Shown piece after piece: positions 54,913-64,000 of a stretch of 64,000 nt of DNA. This stretch comes from Acanthaster planci (lineage: Eukaryota > Echinodermata > Asteroidea > Valvatida > Acanthasteridae). The stretch lies in assembly GCF_001949145.1 (NCBI RefSeq), contig NW_019091377.1, positions 956,734 to 1,020,733 of the forward strand, given 5' to 3'. The notes below the pieces were generated by a model. It worked only from the letters and a program-made list of their open reading frames with translations. It made no database searches and had not been told where the DNA came from. The translations under genes and the position numbers were made by a program. Position 1 is the first letter of the stretch. Each line of letters opens with the position of its first letter.

Positions 54913-57900
54913 ATGGGCCAGAACCAATCCAAGGAGGAATTCTCGAGGGAGTTACAAATGCGAATGAACAGCACCCGTGCATTCCGGGCGTCATGGTTGA
55001 AGAAAGTGAGTATTTCACAAGAAAACAACGGTTGACTTCCAGCATCAGGCTTGTAGAGTGCAGGACCCCTAAATTTTTGGCTTGCATGCGTACAGACATG
55101 TACAGTTTTTAGTAAAAATTAACAGTATGCTAGACTGATTTACATAAGTTTCCATTTTTCTTTCAGAATGTCATTATATTGTTTTATGGACAGGTAGAAA
55201 CTAGGGCTGTGCTGAATATCCAAATATTTGATCGATTATTGAATAGTCGAATATTGTTTCCAAATTTGGATATTTGAATGCAAAATTCATGAAAAGGAAA
55301 GGAGAATTTTCTTTTGTTTTAAATGAAAAAAAATGCATTATGGAGGCTTATTTCACGCAGATTCAAATGTTAAGCAACAGAAATCATACGACTCAAAAAA
55401 TAAATTATTATTCACCCCTTACAGTCCCAAATCTTCCGATTGCTATAAAATTTAAAAGGAAGAGAAATTTTCAACAGGGCAAGAAGTACTGTTCATCTCT
55501 TAAATCTTGCTAAATCTTGGTTGGAGATACGTAGACGTGAGAAGGTATTATAGTGATTATAATGTACAACTGTGTGCATTATTGCAACTGATTTTGTATC
55601 AACAATCTGCTGGTTTTTAAGACCGCATATTCGGATATTTGATTGAATTGAAGGTCAAATATTCGAATAGTGAATTATTTAAATTGACTCAGCCCTAGTG
55701 GAAACAGATGTTTGGTAGTTAACAAGTTGAATAATAGGAAACTACTTTTCCCCAGTTGCTAGTATTTGGAAGTAAACTGGCCAACGGTCATGTAGTATAT
55801 ATCTTGTAAATTTCTAAAGTAGTCTATTTGGACACTAATTTTGTATACTTTTCTTTCTATTAACAAAAAGTATAAACAATGTGATTCATTAAGATACAAT
55901 GATGTCCTTTTTGTACACCATTATTCCTCCACACAGTTTCTCAAAGGTCTAATTAGAAATTAGTTTTTGCACTCACCAGAGGCAGAAGGCCTGTGCAGTA
56001 CCTCGACTTGATCGATTGTACACACTGTGTAATTTGAACTGACCCACACTGCACTATTGGCCCTAGTCTCGAACACCTGCAGAGAGCGAAACCGTGGTTA
56101 CCGCCCAGTGACATCATCGTGCAAATTGCTTAAATTTTGGACTATATTCTGGTATATGCAACTCTTTTCTGAAATCACTGGTGTAGTTACAGTAGTTTAC
56201 CAAAGCCATCTTTATGGTGTACTCATTCGGGCTGGAAAAACTTGAATTGACGTTTGAATTGAATCTCTGTTCCAATTCGGTGAGTGAGATCCTGTTAATA
56301 TTTCACTCTTGGAAAGTGTGTCCATTGGTTTCCAGAAGTCTCGAATTTTAATTTTTTTTATTCAAAATATGTCTGCTCATGTCAACACATGAAGACCTTG
56401 TCACTGTTTAAGCAACAACATATGACGTGTATGGAAATCAATTTATGAGTGGAGGGGTTTTTTCATCATCATGTTCAAAGGAAGGTTATTTTTCCACAGT
56501 GCTGTATACCTTTTAGTTTTTCACCCTCAGCAGGTTTTCCAAAGTCACTTTCAACAGGGTTAACAAATTAACTAATAAATCATTTAAGCGAGAATTGAAG
56601 CTTGGGTTCAGCGAGTATACTGTTTTTGTTCTTATAATCATGGGGAAAATCTACACTTTGCAAATGTGTGCATCACATTTTAGAAATAAAATATTTGGGT
56701 GTTGGCGGCAGTAGTCAGATGACAGGGGGAGGTAGCTGCCAAAATTCCACCCTTGACTACACATACTTCCCTGTGAAGCAGAGGAGATTGGTTGAGCTTG
56801 TCCAACTTCAAGTTATTACAAAGTTATTGCTGTGTTCATGCTATACTTGATGGCAGTTGTAAATCATGAAAATGGGTCGTTCAGTGTGCAAATGTTGATC
56901 GCATGCCTGTTCAAAGGTCCTGTGTAAATGTACACGTACAGTTGGCCAAGTTTACAGCCTTGTCACTTTGGACCGTGGTCATAGTCTTTTTTGAAAGCAC
57001 CCTTGACAGCACCGCCAGCCGTTTGACACCCTGTTGGCTTAGATGATGTAGCACACTGACAGATACACAGAATATAGCCCTGGTAGAATTACAGCTACAG
57101 AAACTAACAGTTGAGTTTTGATTGCTTTTGCCGAGACAGCTACATGCAGTAAGGAAAAACAATATTAAAATGGGATATACACGCACTAGTATGTTAGCTA
57201 TTAACAGTGCAGCTGACAGCAACTTATCGGTATATGCAAGACAAAAAACATGTAAAAAGAGAGCCTTTTTTTTACTTTAGCAGAATCCTTGAATAGTTTT
57301 TAGCAAACATCAGAAAGGTCGTCCCATATTTGTACCGTAGTTTGTTACGCAAATCATGTTGGACAGATGTTACCACTAGAAGTGTTTCAAAACTCAGCGT
57401 AGAAACTACAGAATATTCCAATATGTATGTTGCACCATGTTTGACCCTTTGGTTTCACATTACCTAGTGTCTGGTAACTGTGCTCTTGCTCAAGTTCATA
57501 AACTTTGTGCATGTATATGTACTTCTACAGTAATTCTAGCAGCTCTGTGAACCAGCGCTATACAAATGTACCAGCACTAGGGGTGAACCCTAAACTGTGT
57601 TAACAACACTTGGGCTTATCTGGGTAACTACATATGTACCTGTCATCACCTTCATATGGGACTCTTGATTGGGCACCAGCAAACATGGGTTCATATTCCT
57701 GACAAGATAAACCTGGACCATTACTGCCGCGATAACAAAGGCATGTTAGATAGTGGTGGAGGACTATTTGTTTAGTGCTCATCTGGGACAAAATCTTGTC
57801 AGTGTTGGAAGGGACCTTGCTTCGTCATGGTTTGGGGTTGATGAGTTGAACCCACTGTGACATGCATTGGTTGCCTAGCAGCCAGACTCTTAACATTTTT

Positions 57901-60900
57901 TTGGACAATTAGTGGACATTTTTAGACTTTCATGTACATGTACATGTGTAGGGTGAAATGGATGTGGTTAGTTTTTTAGTTAGCAGTCAGTCGTGGGTTG
58001 GCTAGTATATTGGCAAGTTGATTTTGTTAGGGTAGTGTTGGGTTGGTTGGTTTGTTAGTGAATCAGTTTTGGCTTGACACCTGGTAAGTTAATTTGGATT
58101 GTTTGTTGGTCATTGTGTCAATGACCAATTGGTTTGTTTGTTATTGGTTACATAGTCGGTTCTTCGTGTGTCTTTCTCAACTGCAAATCAATCCATTTTA
58201 GTGTCAAAAGTGATGGTAGACTTTATTTCATCTCTGTTGTGACTGCAAAAAGGGAAAAACAACTACGTGAGAACGTCGTTGTTTTTCCCTTTTTGCAGTC
58301 ACAGTATACTGTTTTATTCAGACTACAGCCTTTTGCCTGGTCACAGGTACATGTATCATGTTTTTGTTTGTTGTAACTCTTGTAGAAATTTATAACCTTT
58401 TGGAAACGCTGCTAATGTGACTCACCCCTTTGCTCTGTTTTATATCACATGCACACAGTGTATTCATGTGCAATATGCAGAGTTTTTCTTACTTCCTGGA
58501 CTTGTAAAGGATATGGCGGAAGGACGTGGGTGGAAATATATACCCTACATGTGCTTGTCAATGCCAGGATCCTTGCTTCACAGATATCTTTAAAAAAACA
58601 CCAAAGCCATCCGAAGGCCTCGGCAACTCCAAATATCCTACACTTGGTGCCCACATCCTGATATCCTGCCCGGAATGCCGACCCACATTTTAAATCTTCT
58701 ACAAATAGGCTCCAGGAATTTCAAGCAAAAGATTCCCGGTTAAAAAAAGAAAAAAAAAACGAAAATGCTGCAGAGGAGGTACGATTTTCATAACAGACCA
58801 AAAAAAAAAAAAAAGACATGTGATAATTCCTGGACGAAATTCAAATGCGAACATGAGAAGTTTTCCCGTTTGTGGCAAGGCAGTCTGTAATTGGCCACAG
58901 ACATGGTTGAACAGAGTGCCATCTGTCCACACTGCCAAATGTACAGATACTGCAAAATGGGAAAACGAGATCCACGGAGGGCTCATCTTGCCGGTCAACT
59001 ATGCTTGGGTAATTGAAATACGATGAACGTCCCTGGATAGGATTTCCGAGTGATGGGCAGATAATGGCCATTCAGTGCATCCGTCCTTCCTTCCTCGGCA
59101 TTTGTTGTAATGGCGTAATGGCTCTACCCTAAATTCAGTGCCCATAAATTCTGATATAATGGAGGGGCGGGACATTTTTATTTTGTGTAATCATGGCCTT
59201 CCTCCTTAGTAGTGTCTTGCATCACTCGTTTGTAGTTTATTGGCGAATCATAAAAGTAATGCTACATGTACATGTACCAGTGTACATATATGTACAGTGT
59301 TTATTAATTGAGGAGGCATGGTCACCATGGTCACAGTGAAAATAGGCAGAGCTACAAGATACATTTACTGTACATGTACATGTAGGTCATTTCATGGTAT
59401 GTAAGCAAAGGTTTTGTGTTGATTTGTTTCCATGTCGGCAAAAACTTGCATGGCCTGGATTTGCTGCCCAGACTTTTAGTTTAATAACAGAAATGCAAAA
59501 GACTACACATACGCAATGCCTTGTGGCTGAAAAAAAATACAAAAAAAAAAAAAACTAGAAGCGTCGAGTACATGTAGCTGTATTCTTGCATGCTTTTTTT
59601 ATTGAGCACCCATCCTTTGTCAAAGCGGTAACATCGGATCAGAGAAATGAATGGAAGGCCCTCACATTTTTGCCAACAGCCTTTTCATTATATCTAATCA
59701 GTTGTCTCCATGTTTATTTTTACCATGGCAATGCCCTCTGAAACAAGTTTGTTCGTACTTTGTAATTAAGGTACAATGTAAGTGAATAGCCATAGCACAT
59801 TTTCCCCCATGAAAACCACCCATAGAGAGACCTGAAAATAACTCAGTGTAAAAGGAATAATTACAAATATGAAAGGACTCAAAAGATGCAAATTCAGGGA
59901 AAGAAAATACGAGTGTGCAGCTTCAGATTTCTCCTTAAGGAAGGAGTCATGAAGGACATCATTTTTTACCTTAGTCCAGAGTTACACAACTACCTGTACA
60001 CTTGTATACACAGGGTTAAGGTGTATTTGCTAACAAAAACAGTGTTGATCCCTTACGTTTACTGAATTTTTGGCTGCTGAGGTTGCATCAGAGTTTTACT
60101 GTAATCCTTGTTTGTCCAAGCTGCTTTTTATAACAGGTAGGCCCTGCTATTTAGATTGATGACCTGTGTCCCTGCAATTGTTCGTTTTTAGTTTTTAGCC
60201 AACCCAAGGCCAGCAGCTGATAGTTATCAAGGTTTATCGTACATGTACCTGAGGGCTTAAGCTCTATCCTGATATCAAGTATTAAAACTGACCCAGTTTT
60301 TCGTGATCCCTCCAAAAGCGAGATCTCCACACTGTTGCTCGCTGCAGCAGACTCCAAGGTCCAGAGCTGCGGACCGTGTAGGAGTCCATAGGTCTTTCTT
60401 TGTTGGCTGTAGGTGGAGGCATGGTGATACATCACTTGTGATATGTGTAACTTGAAGATGAACTTTCTAGACCGTCTAGGTTAAGTATCAATTAAGTTGT
60501 GGACTGCCCAGCATCGTAATGATTGACCGTTGTCATTCATCTTGCTAATCTTGCACGTGTATACCAGTACATGTGCTTGTAGGATTAGACAGCCCATCCA
60601 GGTCAGTATTGAATTCAAAGGAGTGCACCCTTACTTTTCAGTGGTTTTGAAATTTTTTTTAGTTTTGAAAACTTTTTCAGGAAGACACACTTTTGCTTCT
60701 GCTCACTGCTTCATTTGTCCTTAAATGATAATGTAACAGAAATTCGGAATAAAAATACATACCCTACCCATGTACATAGTATTATTCGAGCTCATCTCCA
60801 TTTTGGGTGACCTCCCTTTTGTAAATTCTGATGGACACCTCCACCCCTTTTGTAAGTGCTGTGGATCTGCAAGTGATTCTGTAAAAGTTTGTTTGCACTG

Positions 60901-63086
60901 GTACGCGCATGCATAGTTTTCACAGCTCTTTCTCTCTCGTTTGGAATCAATACTAACGTGCAGCAATTACATTACTTGCAGAAAGGCGAGCAAAAGACAG
61001 CTGCCAACAGTTTTACCAGCTTGTCATATTATAATTTATAAGTTGCGAATAGACATTAAAAGCACCTGCATGTACAAGAACATTGCACGCCCTGCTGCGT
61101 TCACGGTTTACTCTGTACCATAGGTGATCTGTTACGTCTTCCACAGCTGTTCCTTCATGTACTGGTAAATTGAGTCTCTAATAATCTAAAATACATGTGC
61201 ATGACTACGGGGAGTATGTAGTGTGTATTTGTAATGTACATGCATCACGAGGTGCTCTCCATGTACGTATCCATGCAGAGAGATGTACTCTACACACTGA
61301 GAAAGGTCAGCGTCTCTAACACCAATTTTGAGCAGAGATCTACAAATGCACTTGTGCAGTTCACCAGACGGGAGAGGTTGCTGAGCAAGCTCCAAATGAG
61401 TGTGGCAGAATTTTTGGTACTGGAATCGTCGTAACTTTGTGCCTTTCGTAATCGATTTTATTACAGGAGGGTGCGATGAAATTTTGGAAGGAGGATAAAG
61501 AGAATGATGCAGTGTACAGTGTATACCTCAAGAAGGTCCGGTACAGGCACTCGGTGCCCTCCATCGTGGAAGAGGTAAGTCAAAGGGTGTGGCCAAAGGG
61601 TGGGAGGGGTGGGGCAGGAAATGACTGAATGGAACGGAGATTTTGAACACCAAGCCAGGACCCTGATAGAAGCAAAATTGGGACAGCATATTCAACGATA
61701 AATATTAAACTAGGACAGTGAAAATAGACAACAAACTTGGCTGTGTGGCAAGAATTTTTCCTAAAGCCACTGTAATGCGCCTCAGAGTCTACCTACCGGT
61801 ACATGTACAATGATAGGATGTGGTTGAATATACATCTAACGGAATAAACCTACCCTTGCTACATGTACCTGCCTGAAGGCGTGATGCCATTGAAGACAAT
61901 GCTTATGTCTGTTATTCTTCATCAGAGTGGAACAGAAATGCTTACTGTATGAAAACATTAAGGAGAAATTTATGGAGACATGTTGTGTACAATGTAGTTG
62001 TGCCTTACTCCACTTGCGGGAACTCAGAATGTCAATTTTGCTGAAGAGGCTGTCACAGTATTTGCACAGAATGGTCCAGATGTATTGTCTTGTTGAGGCA
62101 GGATGTCAAAGTGAAAGTGGACAAAAGAAGATAATTTTATTTATTGTGTAAACAGACTGCTTTGCTAGAGCTTTTTGTTCCCTGCGTCATGCAGGATTCC
62201 TGCTGTAAGTCAACAATGTTGCCAAATGGTAAATGTCACGAACTTTGTCTGTAAATTTTGAGCAGACGAGTAAGGAAAAGAATGTGCTCAGCTTTGCACA
62301 AGAAAAACTTAGGTTGTAAAACGTGCATTGGGGCATAGCTAAAATTTGGCTAGGATTTAGCATTGTTCGCTATAGAGCCCTGCACATTTGACGCATGTAT
62401 TGATTTTGGGTGTTAGACTTTGGGACCTGAAATCATGTAAACTCGGAAGAACAACAGTTACATGTAAGTCTTTTAACGCGATATTTCTCACAATTTGCAA
62501 TTAATTGTGTCGGCTTGATCATGGTTAGCAGCTGACAAAATCTGTCTAAAAATTAAGTTATTTTATGTTGCATAAAAAAAAATAAATGAACTTGAAACCA
62601 AGTGTCATCAACTACTTCGCTGATGTGCATGCCATGCACAGATGGATGTTTTTCGGCAATTATTCAAGCATTACAGGCCAGCTAACAGGATTACCTTTGA
62701 TTTCCGTCTCATCATCTTGTGCACGTCAGCAGAAAACTTAGCGGGTCGCCTTGAATAAAGCTTTTAGTAACGAGCTCAAGGAATGCTCTACCTGCATTGG
62801 TTGGTCACACTCAGTGATCTAATAAGCAGTGAGGCGTCACGTTAATGAGCTCATAATTCAAGGAAATTTGATTATATTTTTTGTTTCCTTGGTATCGATA
62901 TTATGAATAAATTACACTGTATGCAAGCCCAGCATGTACAGTGCAGGTTGTGCTGTTTGCTTCAGTACACCTGCATGTTCACATCAGTGATTTTACACTG
63001 TGGTCTATTTAAATTCTAATCCTCCACGATCTGTCCAGATGCTCCAGGAAGCTCGAGGGGCGAGGGATTTTGCAGGATTGGAGAAG
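54913..63086 (+). CDS. 5' part of an unrecognised gene with N-myristoylation-like start
   Basis: Proposed exons: 54913-55005 (31 codons, donor AAA|GTGAGT), 61467-61574 (36 codons, acceptor TTACAG, donor GAG|GTAAGT), 63039-63086 (16 codons, acceptor TGTCCAG, donor AAG|GTAGAA). All are phase 0. The first exon reads MGQNQSKEEFSREL..., a typical N-myristoylation context (Gly2, Ser6, Lys7), and ends in a basic-aromatic stretch. Exon 2 contains MKFWKEDKENDAVYSVYLKK. If the last weak donor is not used, the frame stops 14 codons later (TAA 63129-63131), giving a 97-aa protein. Otherwise the gene continues beyond the window. I do not recognise the family. Membrane-associated location is inference. Confidence 0.4.
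55202..55697. mobile_element. hAT-like non-autonomous DNA transposon with 8-bp target duplication
   Basis: The left end TAGGGCTGTGCTGAATA and the right end TGACTCAGCCCTA are inverted. Inner parts also pair (AATAGTCGAATATT against AATATTCGAATAGTG). It is flanked by GTAGAAAC (55194-55201) and GTGGAAAC (55698-55705), an 8-bp target-site duplication with one mismatch. 496 bp, no transposase frame. Confidence 0.8.
58238..58303. repeat. Perfect 26-bp inverted repeat with 14-base spacer
   Basis: The arm at 58238-58263 (begins TGTGACTGCAAAAAGGG) is exactly complementary to 58278-58303. The spacer adds ACG/CGT after one mismatch. It would form a stable hairpin of pre-miRNA-like length, but the A/T-run composition suggests a fold-back repeat. 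Confidence 0.85.
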
Positions 63087-63533
63087 GTAGAACCCAGCAG
63101 ATCTCACGTTGATTCCCCTCGAAAGCTGTAAAATGCAGAATGTGTGCCTATAGTTTCCTGCATGCACAGTGGAGGATTTTTGGGGATGATTCAGAATGAT
63201 TCCTAGTGTGAATGCCTTGAGGAGTTAATGAGACAAGGGGTAGAAGAGGGGAAGGGTTAGATGCACTTTCCCAGCCTGTCACCTCAGGTGACTCCACTTC
63301 AAATCCCAACAAGTACACATGTGCATTGTACATTCGCACATGTGAAGATTGACTTTTCCGGCCTCTATACGATCATTTGGGTTTTCCCACAAGTACGAAG
63401 CCCGATCTTCCCTTTTCTATCATTTCCTGGCATTGAAAGCTCAGACTCGAGAGAGAACAATGCTTAGTTACTCATCAGGATATCCAGGGTTTTAAAAAAA
63501 CAGACAAATGATAAACATGCAGTACATTTGTAT

Positions 63534-63784
63534 GTGGGTAATTCCAGAAATTAGGGGTCCAAAAGTGGGACATTGTCATGTCTTTGTTACATCTGACCTT
63601 TGTTATTTGACAGGGAAAGATCACCAAAATTCATTTTTAAACTATCACTATTTTGTTTGGCAGGTAATTTGCATTAATTCATCACTCTTTGGGAAATTAG
63701 AAAATGTGTTCTGAACTTACAAAATCATATGTCAGATGTGACAGGGACACAAAAAAAGGACCCCTAATTTCTGGAATTACCCAC
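63534..63784. mobile_element. MITE with perfect 27-bp terminal inverted repeats
   Basis: GTGGGTAATTCCAGAAATTA... at 63534-63560 is the exact reverse complement of 63758-63784. The interior is partly palindromic (ACATCTGAC against GTCAGATGT). 251 bp with no coding capacity. The target-site duplication could not be resolved. Perfect ends suggest a recent insertion. Confidence 0.9.
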
Positions 63785-64000
63785 GTAGATTAAAGTTAAT
63801 TGTATACAGTATGTTGGAATACTACAAATCCAGTAGGTGTACATACTCTACATGTTCATGTATGTAGCTGTAGAAAGTAATGCTAGCCATTGTGGACACA
63901 CTGGTATGGTACCGGTATATTAGACTTGGCTTGAAGCAGCAAAATCCTTCTGGAAATGTGCTTTGACTCAGGAGAGTAATTTTTCAGGAGTTTCCAGATT

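Larger units (their letters stand above)
50866..61466. other. Gene-poor, repeat-rich stretch; probably one long intron
   Basis: If either candidate first exon is right, this is intronic. It contains TACATGTACATGTA-type palindromes, a hAT-like element and a perfect hairpin. Longer open frames (for example 52693-53103 minus, 54353-54676 plus) show no domain. I see no other supported gene. Confidence 0.4.

Overview
This is animal (eukaryotic) genomic DNA. Genes are split by many GT-AG introns of a few hundred bases to about 1 kb, and the non-coding DNA is AT-rich. It is full of fold-back and tRNA-derived repeats, and TACATGTACATGTA-type palindromes are scattered through it. Gene content and repeat style favour a marine invertebrate deuterostome, most likely an echinoderm such as a sea star. 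That assignment is inference; a hemichordate or lancelet is not excluded.

Five genes could be rebuilt exon by exon, with every splice phase closing and the total length divisible by three. From left to right: (1) a MEGF9-like single-pass membrane protein, minus strand, 9250-3686, 5 exons, 330 aa; (2) a 15-hydroxyprostaglandin-dehydrogenase-like SDR, plus strand, 10923-14139, 6 exons, 265 aa, missing the catalytic Tyr; (3) MORN5, plus strand, 17251-20641, 5 exons, 174 aa; (4) the Ski-complex RNA helicase SKIV2L/SKIC2, minus strand, 35343-21768, 23 exons, 1281 aa; (5) a guanylate-binding-protein (GBP)-like large GTPase, plus strand, 37032-48911, 21 exons, 833 aa, with a hydrophobic N-terminus and a hydrophobic C-terminal tail. 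Weaker candidates are a terminal exon at the left edge (2-127), a two-exon 82-aa gene divergent from MORN5 (17103-16143), and the 5' part of an unrecognised gene at the right edge, with two possible first exons (one encoding an N-myristoylation-like start) and shared exons at 61467-61574 and 63039-63086.

Layout: MEGF9-like and the SDR are divergent across about 1.7 kb. MORN5 and the small minus-strand candidate are divergent across 147 bp that contain a perfect CRE (TGACGTCA). MORN5 and SKIV2L converge. SKIV2L and the GBP-like gene are head to head across 1.7 kb that hold a 1.1-kb inverted-repeat structure. From 49 kb rightward the DNA is sparse in genes and rich in repeats, including a hAT-like element with an 8-bp target duplication and a 251-bp MITE with perfect 27-bp inverted ends.

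The genes do not form one pathway. The most notable points are the linkage itself (human MEGF9 and MORN5 both lie at 9q33; SKIV2L lies in MHC class III at 6p21, and these two regions are MHC paralogons), decayed tandem exon duplicates inside SKIV2L, a tandemly triplicated cytoplasmic-tail segment in the MEGF9-like gene, the degenerate SDR, and the unusual GBP-like protein.
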